From Pseudooceanicola sp. HF7 (GTDB taxonomy: Bacteria; Pseudomonadota; Alphaproteobacteria; Rhodobacterales; Rhodobacteraceae), in contig NZ_JAATOW010000022.1 of assembly GCF_011806405.1 (NCBI RefSeq), positions 1 through 64,000 on the forward strand: a DNA stretch of 64,000 bases, read 5' to 3'. A program made the position numbers and the translations under genes. Below the pieces are notes generated by a model that saw only the letters and a list, made by a program, of their open reading frames with translations, had not been told where the DNA came from and did no database searches. Of this stretch, positions 55,392 to 63,783 are shown piece by piece. Numbering within the stretch: the stretch's first letter is position 1; every line of letters starts with the position of its first letter.

Positions 55392-56255
55392 TCAGCCTTC
55401 CGGTGCGAGAATGAAGTCGAACTCGAAAACCGCATCGGGCTTGACGTCAAGCGCGTAGTCGAACTGGTCGGCCTTGCGCAGGGGCTGCACCTTGGCGATG
55501 AGCGATTTGCGCACACCGAAGACGGCGTCGTTGTCGATGTATTCCGTGTTCTCGAAGAAGACTTCGGTGGTGATGTCCGCCATGCCCTTGGCGCGGATGA
55601 TGTAATGCAGGTGCGCGGCGCGCCAGGCGTGGCGGTTGCCGGCGCGCAGCAGCTCGCCCACGGGGCCGTCGTAGGGCACGGTATAGGGCTTGGGCAGCAC
55701 GGTCGTGTAGTAGTAGCGCCCCTCGGAATCGGTGGTGAACTTGGCGCGCAGGTCCATCTTGTCCTGGCCCTGAGCCTGTTCCTGGATGGGGTAGGTGCCC
55801 GCGCCGTCGGCCTGCCAGGTGTCGATGATCGCGCCCGGCAGGGGCTTGTGCAGCGTGTCGGTGACCTTGCCATGAACCAGCACGATGGCGCCGTCGCGCC
55901 CTTCGGACAGGTCGGCGCCCAGTTTCTTTTCCGGGGCATCGTCCAGGTAGAAGGGGCCCAGGTTCGACCCCTCTGTCGCGCCGCCCCGGGTGTTGATCAT
56001 GTCGACCAGCGCAGAGAAGCCGAGCACGTCGGACAGCAGGATGAACTCATGCCGTTCGGGGGTGGATATCTGCCCGCAATCATAGAGAAAATTCAGGACG
56101 CGCATCCATTCGTCATGGGTCACGCCCTGTTCCCGCGTGTAGTCGTGCAGGTGCTCGATCAGGCCGTGCAGAAGCTGTTCGAAGCGGCTGCCCGGCTCTG
56201 TCGCGAAGCTTTCCTTCACGGCGTCTGTGATCTTGTACTGGTTGATGTCGCGCAT
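55392..56255 (-). CDS. Intradiol ring-cleavage dioxygenase, hydroxyquinol 1,2-dioxygenase type
   Basis: A 287-residue non-haem Fe(III) dioxygenase that opens a catechol-type ring between the hydroxyls. An N-terminal helical dimerisation domain (1-95) is followed by NLGPFY and a beta-sandwich with IIDTWQADGAGTY. Likely iron ligands are Tyr155, Tyr191 (KPYTVPYDGPVG), His215 and His217 (AAHLHYI). The sequence pattern fits hydroxyquinol and chlorocatechol dioxygenases more than catA. No maleylacetate reductase gene is nearby, which would normally follow hydroxyquinol cleavage, so the fate of the ring-opened product is open. Confidence 0.87.
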   Translation of the reverse strand: MRDINQYKITDAVKESFATEPGSRFEQLLHGLIEHLHDYTREQGVTHDEWMRVLNFLYDCGQISTPERHEFILLSDVLGFSALVDMINTRGGATEGSNLGPFYLDDAPEKKLGADLSEGRDGAIVLVHGKVTDTLHKPLPGAIIDTWQADGAGTYPIQEQAQGQDKMDLRAKFTTDSEGRYYYTTVLPKPYTVPYDGPVGELLRAGNRHAWRAAHLHYIIRAKGMADITTEVFFENTEYIDNDAVFGVRKSLIAKVQPLRKADQFDYALDVKPDAVFEFDFILAPEG

Positions 56256-56359
56256 GTCTCTCTCCCTTTGCGAACATCGCGAGGCCTCTCTCCTGCCCCC
56301 GACAATGATGCTTGACGGGACCGTAATCTGCCTCCTACACTTTCGGCAAGAGCAAATAA

Positions 56360-56374
56360 TTTCGGTATGCGAAA
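56360..56374. promoter_or_regulatory. Candidate IclR operator in the divergent control region
   Basis: TTTCG-GTATG-CGAAA, a 5-bp inverted repeat just before the citryl-CoA-lyase-like gene. TTTCGG recurs 19 bases upstream (56341). The position suits control by the adjacent IclR regulator. Confidence 0.35.
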
Positions 56375-56386
56375 AAGGGAAGCGTA

Positions 56387-57190
56387 ATGCGCATCGGAAA
56401 ACAGGATCAGTCCTTTACAGCCATCGCGACGTCAGACGCGGAAAGCATCACCGTGCGGGGCAAGGATCTGTGCGACGAGCTGATCGGGAAGATCGACTTT
56501 ACCGATTACTTCTGGCTGCTGGTACTGGGGGAACATCCCACGGCGAAGCAGCGCCGCATGATGGATGCCTGCCTTGTGGCGATTGCCGAACATGGGCTGG
56601 TGCCCTCTGTCCAGGCCGCGCGGATGACGCTGGCGGCCGGGCCGGACGCCTGGCAGGGGGCCATGTCCGCCGGGCTGCTGGGCATGGGCAGCGTGGTCGC
56701 CGGGTCGTCAGAGGCCGCCGCCTATTTCCTGCAGGAGGTGCTGGACAAGGCCGAGGCCGATGACACGGACGTGGAAACCGCGGCGATTGCCAGCCTGAAG
56801 GCCTGTGCCGCAGCGAAGAAGAAGGTGCCCGGCCTGGGCCACCCGCAGCATGATTCCGGCGATCCCCGCGCCAATGTCCTGCTGGAGATCGCGGATGATA
56901 TCGAGGTCAGCGGGCGCTACGTCGACTGCCTGCGCCTCCTTGGCAAACACGCGCCCGAGATCACGGGACGGCCTCTGCCGATCAACGTGTCCGGCGCGAT
57001 CCCGGCCACGATCCTGGACGCAGGCTTCCCGTTGCAGGCCGTGAAGGCCGTGCCGCTGCTGGCCCGTGCCGCCGGTCTTTCCGCGCATCTCTACGAAGAG
57101 AGCCTGCGGTCCATCGGCTTCATCATGTCCAACGAGGCCGACAAGGCCATCACCTATGACGGCCCCAAGTCGTCGAAAAACAAGGGCTGA
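56387..57190 (+). CDS. Citryl-CoA-lyase-like small citrate-synthase-family protein
   Basis: A 267-residue protein resembling the C-terminal half of citrate synthase and the lyase domain of ATP-citrate lyase. The CoA/catalytic loop GLGHPQHDSGDPR (149-161) aligns with the citrate synthase GxGH...DPR motif. The first catalytic His of citrate synthase is missing, with GSVVAGSSEAA in its place, so C-C bond cleavage rather than synthesis is more likely. The usual catalytic Asp (NVDG/NVDF) appears as Ser in NVSGA (200-204). The next gene is a CoA transferase 11 bases on, suggesting activation of an acid to its CoA ester followed by retro-Claisen/aldol cleavage. Confidence 0.75.
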   Translation: MRIGKQDQSFTAIATSDAESITVRGKDLCDELIGKIDFTDYFWLLVLGEHPTAKQRRMMDACLVAIAEHGLVPSVQAARMTLAAGPDAWQGAMSAGLLGMGSVVAGSSEAAAYFLQEVLDKAEADDTDVETAAIASLKACAAAKKKVPGLGHPQHDSGDPRANVLLEIADDIEVSGRYVDCLRLLGKHAPEITGRPLPINVSGAIPATILDAGFPLQAVKAVPLLARAAGLSAHLYEESLRSIGFIMSNEADKAITYDGPKSSKNKG

Positions 57191-57201
57191 GGAGAGCGTC
57201 C

Positions 57202-58347
57202 ATGGTCAAGATTCTGAAAGGCGTGCGCGTCGTCGAACTGGGCACCTATATCACCGGTCCGGCCTGCGGCATGCATCTGGCGGATCTGGGCGCGGATGTC
57301 GTCAAGGTCGAACGCCCCGGCACCGGGGATCCCTTCCGGGCCTTCAAGGGCGGGCTCTATTCGCCCCATTACCAGACCTACAACCGCAACAAGCGCTCGA
57401 TCGCGCTGGATACCAAGGATCCCGAGGACCTTGCCGTCTTCCACGGGCTGATCGAGACGGCGGACATCTTCGTGCAGAACTTCCGCCCCGGCGTGGCCGA
57501 GCGCCTGGGCGCGGGCGAAGAGGAGCTGCGCAAGCTGAACCCCAAGCTGATCTATTGCGCCATTTCCGGCCTTGGGCCATCGGGGCCGGCAAAGGATCGG
57601 CCGGTCTATGACTCGGTCGCGCAGGCCGCCAGCGGCTACCTGCGGCTGCTGACCCCGCCGGAGAACCCGCGCGTGATCGGCCCGGCCATCGCCGATGCGG
57701 TCACCGGGCAATATGCTTCCATGGCCTGTATCGCGGCGCTGTTTGACCGTGAGCGGGGCGGGAAGGGGCGGCGCATCGACATCTCCATGCTGGAGGCGAT
57801 GTGCCATTTCAACCTGGACAGCTTCACCCATTACTATTCGGTCGGAGAGGTCATGGGCCCGCTGTCGCGCCCCACGGTGTCGCAAAGCTACACCTTTAAA
57901 TGTGCGGACGGAAAGTGGATCGCCTTCCATCTTTCCAGCCCCGAGAAGTTCTGGGAAGGCCTGCTGGAGGCCACCGGCCAGGAGCAGCTGAAGGAGGATC
58001 CGCGCTTTGCCGAGCGGCTGCAGCGGATCGAGCACCAGGATGATCTGATTGCCCATTTCACGCCTGTCTTCGCCAGCGAGCCGCGGGATGTCTGGTGCGA
58101 TCGGCTGCGCGCGGCCGAGGTGCCCTATTCCCCGGCTTACGAAAGCTCCGAAGCGCTGGAGGATCCGCAGGCACAGCACCTGGGCATCAAGGTCAGCGCC
58201 CCAAGTGCCGAGATCGGCACCTTCACCACGGTGCGCCCGCCCTACAACTTCGACGGCGCCGCCGAGACCGAGGTGATGGCGCCGCCGCAACTGGACGAAC
58301 ACGGCGCGGAACTGCGCGCCGAGGTCGCCCGGCGCAAGGCCGGCTAG
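57202..58347 (+). CDS. CaiB/BaiF class III CoA-transferase
   Basis: A 381-residue family III CoA transferase. The N-terminal signature GVRVVELGTYITGPACGMHLADLGADVVKVE, followed by PGTGDPFR, and the RNKRSIALDTKDPED segment are characteristic. The Asp nucleophile should lie in the YDSVAQAASG / GPAIADAVTGQYAS region. It would move CoA from a donor thioester onto the carboxylate substrate of the pathway, cytoplasmically. The acceptor acid cannot be deduced; adjacency to the lyase-like protein suggests a hydroxylated or oxo polycarboxylate. Confidence 0.9.
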   Translation: MVKILKGVRVVELGTYITGPACGMHLADLGADVVKVERPGTGDPFRAFKGGLYSPHYQTYNRNKRSIALDTKDPEDLAVFHGLIETADIFVQNFRPGVAERLGAGEEELRKLNPKLIYCAISGLGPSGPAKDRPVYDSVAQAASGYLRLLTPPENPRVIGPAIADAVTGQYASMACIAALFDRERGGKGRRIDISMLEAMCHFNLDSFTHYYSVGEVMGPLSRPTVSQSYTFKCADGKWIAFHLSSPEKFWEGLLEATGQEQLKEDPRFAERLQRIEHQDDLIAHFTPVFASEPRDVWCDRLRAAEVPYSPAYESSEALEDPQAQHLGIKVSAPSAEIGTFTTVRPPYNFDGAAETEVMAPPQLDEHGAELRAEVARRKAG

Positions 58348-58373
58348 GCGGCAGACCTTCGGGAGGGGGACAT

Positions 58374-58772
58374 ATGACAGAGATCATCAAGGCGGTTCCG
58401 GCCGCGGACGTGAAAGAGGCCAGCAAGGAGATGCTGCAAAAGCAGCTCTTCGCCATCTTCACCAGCCCGGTCAACGGGATGGGTCCGGTCTTTGACCACC
58501 TGGAAGAGCACCTGGCCTTCCAGGTGCAGCTGGAAAAGGACGGCATCCTCTATGCCGCCGGGCCGATGTGGACCGACGACGAGGAAAGCTGGGAAGGCGA
58601 GGGGCTTGTCGTGATCCGCGCGCAGTCGCGGGCAGAGGCAATGCGGATCGCGCAGGGCGATCCGATGCACAAGGCGGGCGCGCGGGAATTCCGCGTGCGC
58701 CCGTGGATGATCAACGAAGGCACCGTGACGGTCCGGCTCGACATGTCCAGCCAGAGCTTCGCGATCGTCTGA
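58374..58772 (+). CDS. YciI-like protein
   Basis: A 132-residue protein with a ferredoxin-like YCII domain: KQLFAIFTSPVNGMG, EEHLAFQVQLEKDGILYAAGP and QGDPMHKAGAREFRVRPWMI. In other pathways YciI-type proteins act as small lyases or dehydrochlorinases on ring compounds. The His in EEHLAF is the usual conserved residue, and the C-terminal RPWMINEG extension is common to catabolic members. The start ATG 58374 has GGGAGGGGG upstream. It lies between the CoA transferase gene and the TRAP genes, so it belongs to the same operon. Confidence 0.78.
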   Translation: MTEIIKAVPAADVKEASKEMLQKQLFAIFTSPVNGMGPVFDHLEEHLAFQVQLEKDGILYAAGPMWTDDEESWEGEGLVVIRAQSRAEAMRIAQGDPMHKAGAREFRVRPWMINEGTVTVRLDMSSQSFAIV

Positions 58773-58795
58773 ACTTTCTTTGGGAGGAGAAAACC

Positions 58796-59875
58796 ATGAA
58801 CTACTTGCTTCGCACCGCGCTTGTCGGCGCGCTTGTCATGCCCGGCGCGGCCTTCGCGCAGGAAACGATCAGCCTTACGGTGGCCTCCAGCCACCCGACG
58901 GTCATTCCCTGGGTGGGCATGATCAAGACCCACTTCATGGCCCGCACGGATGAGATCCTGGCGGAGTCCGGCGAGTACCAGATCGACTGGAACGAGGCCT
59001 TCGGCGGCCAGCTTTACAAGGCCAACGCCACGCTGGATTCGGTCGAGCAGGGCATCACGGATGTCGGCTGGGTCTTCTCCATGCTGGAGCCAGCCAAGCT
59101 GCCGATGAGCCAGGCGTCTTCCTACGCGCCCTTCACCACCGCCGATGCGGCGCTGCAGCTGGAGGTCATGCAGGAGCTCTTTGAAACCAACGAGGCCTTC
59201 CGAGAGGAATGGGAGCAGTACAACCTCAAGGTGCTCGGCTTCACCGGGACGGACAGCTACGATGTCTACACGTCAGAGCCGATCGATGGCTTTGCCGATC
59301 TCGACGGGATGAAACTGTCTGCGCCGGGCGTGCTGGGCAACTGGCTGCGCGGCACCGGGGCGAATGCCGTGGATGGGTCGCTGACCAGCTTCTACACCGA
59401 TATCCAGACCGGCGTCTCCGATGGCGTGCTGTCCCTTGCGCTGGGGGTTCTGCCCGCGAAGATCTACGAGGTCGCGCCGCATGTGACCAAGGTCGACATG
59501 GGCGTCGCCTTCTCCGGGGCCGTCGCGATCAACCGCGACAGCTGGGATGCGCTGCCCGAACCCGTGCAGAAGGCCATGATCGAGGCCGGGGCCTATTACA
59601 CGGAATCCCACGGGCGTGACCTGAACGAACGCCATGCCGCCGCGCTTGAGATGATGCTTGAAGCCGGCGCGGACCAGTCCACCCCGGTGGAGATCACCCC
59701 GATGAGCGAAGAAGACCGCAAGGCCTGGGTGACCGCGATGCCCAATATCGCCAAGGAATGGGCCGATGGGCTGGAAGAGCGTGGCATGCCCGCGCGGGAG
59801 TTCATGCAGTCCTACATCAACGGCGTGCGGGAGCGTGGCGGAGAGCCGGTGCGCGCCTGGGACGACGAGCTTTGA
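58796..59875 (+). CDS. dctP: TRAP transporter substrate-binding protein DctP
   Basis: A 359-residue periplasmic binding protein. The signal peptide MNYLLRTALVGALVMPGAAFA is followed by a DctP-type fold (ISLTVASSHPTVIPWVGM, FGGQLYKANATLDSVEQGITDVGWVF). The conserved arginine for carboxylate contact would be in NWLRGTGAN. GGGAGGAG lies close upstream of the ATG. Together with dctQ and dctM it imports an organic acid, probably the substrate of the adjacent catabolic genes. Confidence 0.88.
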   Translation: MNYLLRTALVGALVMPGAAFAQETISLTVASSHPTVIPWVGMIKTHFMARTDEILAESGEYQIDWNEAFGGQLYKANATLDSVEQGITDVGWVFSMLEPAKLPMSQASSYAPFTTADAALQLEVMQELFETNEAFREEWEQYNLKVLGFTGTDSYDVYTSEPIDGFADLDGMKLSAPGVLGNWLRGTGANAVDGSLTSFYTDIQTGVSDGVLSLALGVLPAKIYEVAPHVTKVDMGVAFSGAVAINRDSWDALPEPVQKAMIEAGAYYTESHGRDLNERHAAALEMMLEAGADQSTPVEITPMSEEDRKAWVTAMPNIAKEWADGLEERGMPAREFMQSYINGVRERGGEPVRAWDDEL

Positions 59876-59890
59876 TCGCGAGTCCCTGAC

Positions 59891-60460
59891 GTGACCCAGT
59901 CGAAAAATGAACAAACCTGTGCCGGAGGATCCCGGCACAGCGCTCTTGCCGGTCGCCTCTGGGGCGGCGTGGTGAATGCGCTGGCGGCCTTCGGGACCGC
60001 GCTGATCGCCGGCCTGATGCTGCTGATCTGCGCGGATATCGTGGCGCGCAACGGCATGGGGGCCTCTTTGCCCCTGGTGTCAGAGCTGGGCGCGCTGCTG
60101 CTGGTGATGATCGTCTGCCTGCAGTTCGGGGCCACCATCCGCGCCGACCGCCTTGCGCGGGCGGGGCTTTTCCTTGATCCCCTTCGCCAGCGCCGGCCCC
60201 GCGTCAGCGCGGCGCTCGAGGCGCTCTTCTGCCTGGTCGGCGCCTGGATGATCGGCCTGATGGCCTGGGCCACCTGGGGCGTGCTGACCAAGGACTGGGA
60301 CCGGCGCGAGTTCATCGGCACCCCCGGCCTGGGCACGCTGCCCACATGGCCCTTCCGGGTCTTCATCCTGCTGGGCCTGACGGTCGCGGCAGTGGAATTC
60401 GCGGTGCGCGCCGTGCGGAATATCCGCGCCGCCGCAGGCTATGCAGAGGTAACACGATGA
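59891..60460 (+). CDS. dctQ: TRAP transporter small permease DctQ
   Basis: A 189-residue inner-membrane subunit with four predicted helices (ALIAGLMLLICADIVARNGMG is typical of DctQ, then LLLVMIVCLQFGATIRADRLARA). GTG at 59891 is used because no good ATG is in frame. The stop overlaps the ATG of dctM (ATGA), as in many TRAP operons. Confidence 0.85.
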   Translation: MTQSKNEQTCAGGSRHSALAGRLWGGVVNALAAFGTALIAGLMLLICADIVARNGMGASLPLVSELGALLLVMIVCLQFGATIRADRLARAGLFLDPLRQRRPRVSAALEALFCLVGAWMIGLMAWATWGVLTKDWDRREFIGTPGLGTLPTWPFRVFILLGLTVAAVEFAVRAVRNIRAAAGYAEVTR

Positions 60461-61770
60461 CTCCGCTGGAGATTGGCTATTACGCCGTCGGTGGCCTTCT
60501 GGTCCTGATCTACCTTGGCATGCCCATCGGCATCGGGATGCTTGGCGTATCCTTCCTGGGGGTGACCCTTATCCGCAACGATGACGTCGCCCTGCGGATG
60601 CTGGGCGCGGCGGGCAACGACAGCCTGCGCGAATACCTTTACGCGGTGGTGCCGCTTTTCGTGCTGATGGGCTTGCTGGTCACCGTGTCCAACGTGGGCA
60701 AGGATACCTTTGACGTCTTCCAGAGGATGCTGCGCCGGATGATGGCGGGCCTGGGCATCGCGACGGTCTTTGCCAATGCGGTCTTTGCCTCCATCACCGG
60801 GATCTCCATCGCCTCTGCCACCGTGTTCAGCCGGGTCGCCGTGCCGGAGATGACGCGCCACGGCTATTCCAAGCGGTTCGCCACCGGGGTGGTCGCGGGA
60901 TCCTCTGTCCTGGGCATGATGATCCCGCCCTCGCTTCTGATGATCGTCTACGCGGTGCTGGCAGAGGAATCCGTGGGCCGCATGTTCCTGGCCGGGATCG
61001 GCCCGGGCATCCTGCTGGCGCTGGTCTTTTCCGCGACGATCCTGCTGATGGCCGGCTGGCGCAAGGAGCTGGTCTATGCCCGCCCCGATGACGCGCCCGA
61101 GTCCGAGGATTTCACCTTTGGAGAAATCGTCAGGAAGGCGCTGCCGATCCTGGCGCTGATGCTGGTGGTCCTGGGCGGTCTTTACGGCGGTTTCCTGAAC
61201 CCGACCGAGGCCGGGGCCGCCGGTGCCGCCGGGGCGCTGGTGATCGCCCTGATGCGCCGCGCCCTTCCGGCGCGCACGCTCTGGAACCTGATGGTGGAGA
61301 CCGGGCAGATCACCGTTTCGGTGCTGTTCCTGATCCTCGCCGCGACCTTCTTCAGCCGGATGCTGGCGCTGTCCGGCGTGCCGCGCGAACTGGCGGCGCT
61401 GTTCCTGGACAGCTCCATCGGGCCCTTCGGCTTCCTGCTGGTCTACCTGGTGCTGATCGTGCTGCTGGGCTGCCTGATCGATTCCATCTCGATCATGCTG
61501 ATCGTCCTTCCGATCGCCCTGCCGGTGGCAGAGGCCGCCGGGTTTGACCTGATCTGGTTCGGGGTTCTGACCGTCGTCGCGGTGGAGATGGGGTTGCTGA
61601 CACCGCCCTTCGGCCTATCAGTCTATACCATCAAGTCCGCCATCGACGATCCGGAGCTTTCGGTCGGCGACATCTTCCGCGGCGCCTTTCCCTTCGTCCT
61701 GGCGATGGTGGTGGCGCTGGCGATCCTTATTGCCTTCCCGTCGATCTCGACGTGGCTGGCACGACTTTGA
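60457..61770 (+). CDS. dctM: TRAP transporter large permease DctM
   Basis: A 437-residue polytopic membrane protein of the DctM/ion-transporter superfamily with about 12 helices. Diagnostic stretches are IYLGMPIGIGMLGVSF, ITGISIASATVFSRVAVPEM, MIPPSLLMIVYAVLAEESVGRMF, and LNPTEAGAAGAAGALVIA. It uses a sodium or proton gradient to move the substrate delivered by DctP. The frame is open further upstream, but the ATG at 60457 matches the family and couples to dctQ. Confidence 0.9.
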   Translation: MTPLEIGYYAVGGLLVLIYLGMPIGIGMLGVSFLGVTLIRNDDVALRMLGAAGNDSLREYLYAVVPLFVLMGLLVTVSNVGKDTFDVFQRMLRRMMAGLGIATVFANAVFASITGISIASATVFSRVAVPEMTRHGYSKRFATGVVAGSSVLGMMIPPSLLMIVYAVLAEESVGRMFLAGIGPGILLALVFSATILLMAGWRKELVYARPDDAPESEDFTFGEIVRKALPILALMLVVLGGLYGGFLNPTEAGAAGAAGALVIALMRRALPARTLWNLMVETGQITVSVLFLILAATFFSRMLALSGVPRELAALFLDSSIGPFGFLLVYLVLIVLLGCLIDSISIMLIVLPIALPVAEAAGFDLIWFGVLTVVAVEMGLLTPPFGLSVYTIKSAIDDPELSVGDIFRGAFPFVLAMVVALAILIAFPSISTWLARL

Positions 61771-61785
61771 AACGAAAGAGGCCCC

Positions 61786-62331
61786 ATGGCACATATCCTT
61801 TTCATCCCCGGCAGCCTGCGAGAGGCCTCCTCTTCCCGGGCGACGGCCCGCGCCCTGGCGGCGCGGCTGCCGGCGGGGACCACCCATGACACCGTCGATC
61901 CCGGCCGCCTGCCGCATTACAACGCGGACATAAAGGACGACCCGGAGGTCGCGGCCTTCCTGGAGAAGCTGAAAGGGGCGGACGGCGTGGTCTTCGTGTC
62001 GCCGGAGTACAATTACAGCATTCCCGGCCTGCTGAAGAACGCGATCGACTGGGGGTCGCGCCCGGCCTTCGAGTCCCCCTTCAAGGACAAGCTCTGCCTG
62101 ATCGTCTCGACCTCGGGCGGGGCGCTTGGCGGGGTGCGGGCGCAATCGCACCTGAAGTACGTGCTGAACGGCATGCTGGCGCGGGTCCATCCCTGCAAGG
62201 AGATCGTCGTGCCGATGGCCAACGGCAAGGTCGTCGACGGCATGCTGGAAGATGACGCGATCCTGGAGTTCGCCGAAGAGGTGATGGGCGACTTCCTTTC
62301 CGCCTGCAAGGGCGGCGCGGCGGCGGGCTGA
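61786..62331 (+). CDS. NADPH-dependent FMN reductase
   Basis: A 181-residue flavodoxin-like enzyme. HILFIPGSLREASSSRATARAL binds FMN phosphate, and SPEYNYSIPGLLKNAIDWGSRP is the family hallmark. It could supply reduced flavin to a partner, reduce quinones, or act on azo/quinone intermediates. As the last gene of the TRAP operon (15 bases after dctM), it may reduce a quinone form of the aromatic substrate so that ring cleavage can proceed; this is inference. Confidence 0.85.
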   Translation: MAHILFIPGSLREASSSRATARALAARLPAGTTHDTVDPGRLPHYNADIKDDPEVAAFLEKLKGADGVVFVSPEYNYSIPGLLKNAIDWGSRPAFESPFKDKLCLIVSTSGGALGGVRAQSHLKYVLNGMLARVHPCKEIVVPMANGKVVDGMLEDDAILEFAEEVMGDFLSACKGGAAAG

Positions 62332-62562
62332 CCGCTTACTGGCGGGCGAAAAGCTGCAGGCCGTCTGGCCGGTGTGATCTTCTTTTCCGCCGGAGCCCGC
62401 GCTCTGATCGGGCAGGCTCCGGCCAAGACCATCGCACTTTCTGCGTGACTTATATTGTGGTGGGGTGCGTCCCTGCCACAATATCTGTCCTCTTCCCGCC
62501 CTCAGCTCAGGCCTTTTGCCGCCGGATCCGCCCGAGGTGCCAGCGGGCTCAGCCCCAGGTCC

Positions 62563-62597
62563 AAACGAAAAGGGCCCACCGCGATGCGGCAGGCCCC
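62563..62597 (-). terminator. Intrinsic terminator of ilvE
   Basis: On the minus strand, GGGCCTGCCGC, loop ATC, GCGGTGGGCCC (two internal mismatches), then TTTTCGTTT. It begins 25 bases past the ilvE stop. The rest of the 290-base gap to the FMN reductase gene shows nothing recognisable. Confidence 0.75.
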
Positions 62598-62621
62598 TCT
62601 GTCTCTGTCCGAAGTCCGCTC

Positions 62622-63488
62622 TTAGGCGCGGACGAGCTTTTCGTAGCTCAGGGAGATATCCTTGGTGATCTCGCCCACTTCGAAGTTGTAATCGCCGATC
62701 TGGCCCACCGGGGTGACCTCGGCCGCGGTGCCGGTCAGCCAGCATTGCTGGAAGCTTTCCAGCTCTTCCGGCATGATGTGGCGCTCGTGCACGGTCAGGC
62801 CCTTTTCCTTCAGCATCTCGATCACCGTGCGGCGGGTGATGCCGTTCAGAAAGCAATCGGCCAGGGGCGTGTGCACTTCACCGTCCTTGACGAAGAAGAT
62901 GTTCGCGCCGGTGCATTCGGCCACGTAGCCGCGGTAATCCATGAACAGCGCGTCAGAGCAGCCCTTGGCCTCTGCCGCGTGCTTGGACATGGTGCAGATC
63001 ATGTAGAGACCGGCAGCCTTGGCATGAACGGGGATCGTTTCGGGCGAGGGGCGCTTCCACTTGGCGATGTCGAGCTTGGCGCCCTTCATCTTGGCGTCGC
63101 CGTAGTAGTTGCCCCATTCCCAGCCCGCGACGGCCATCCGCACGGGGTTCTTGAGGGAGGAAACGCCCATGTCTTCGCCCGCGCCGCGCCAAGCGACGGC
63201 GCGCACATAGGCGTCCTTCCAGCCGTTGGCTTCCAGCATCGCGTATTTGGCCGCTTCGATCTCTTCCACGGAGTAGGGGATCTCGAAGTCCAGCATGTTG
63301 GCAGAGGCGCGCAGGCGTTCGGAATGTTCCACGCCCTTGAAGATCTTGCCGTTGTAGCACCGCTCACCTTCGAAGACCGAAGAGGCGTAGTGCATGGCAT
63401 GGGTCAGGATGTGTACATTCGCATCGCGCCACTCTACCAGCTTGCCATCCATCCAGATCTTGCCGTCGCGGTCATCATAAGCAGCCAT
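62622..63488 (-). CDS. ilvE: Branched-chain amino acid aminotransferase
   Basis: A 288-residue fold-IV PLP aminotransferase for the last step of leucine, isoleucine and valine synthesis. It has HAMHYASSVFEGER near residue 30, the PLP lysine at K157 in HAKAAGLY, FMDYRGYVAECTGANIFFVKDG, and TRRTVIEMLKEKGL. The start has AGGAGG six bases upstream. It is divergent from the marR gene, and the shared region contains a promoter and an inverted repeat. Confidence 0.93.
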   Translation of the reverse strand: MAAYDDRDGKIWMDGKLVEWRDANVHILTHAMHYASSVFEGERCYNGKIFKGVEHSERLRASANMLDFEIPYSVEEIEAAKYAMLEANGWKDAYVRAVAWRGAGEDMGVSSLKNPVRMAVAGWEWGNYYGDAKMKGAKLDIAKWKRPSPETIPVHAKAAGLYMICTMSKHAAEAKGCSDALFMDYRGYVAECTGANIFFVKDGEVHTPLADCFLNGITRRTVIEMLKEKGLTVHERHIMPEELESFQQCWLTGTAAEVTPVGQIGDYNFEVGEITKDISLSYEKLVRA

Positions 63489-63526
63489 TGCGAACCTCCT
63501 GACATTCCAGTCAATTTTTCATAAGT

Positions 63527-63582
63527 TGCGTCAGTGCCGGGTCATTCATGCTGAATATTACGCTGACGCAGGGCTGATGTAA
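63527..63582 (-). promoter_or_regulatory. Candidate ilvE promoter and inverted repeat
   Basis: On the minus strand, TTACAT (63582-63577) and TAATAT (63560-63555) are spaced by 16 bases. The inverted repeat TGCGTCAG (63527-63534) / CTGACGCA (63563-63570) overlaps the promoter and could be an operator, for example for Lrp or the divergent MarR. The rest of the 295-base gap up to the marR start shows nothing else recognisable. Confidence 0.45.
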
Positions 63583-63783
63583 CTTTTGATTCTTGGAAAG
63601 TCAACAAGCCTGACGTATTTTACCCACAGGGTTGAAACGGGCGGGTGATCCGGGCCAAGGTCCAAAGCCGCCGCCGGGTGACGACAGGGACCGCGGACCA
63701 TGGGGCCCCCGCAACCGCTCGCGCGGGGGGATGGTCCGCTAAGACTGGCCGGGAAACCGGCCCGGGAAATGGAAGGAACGTGC

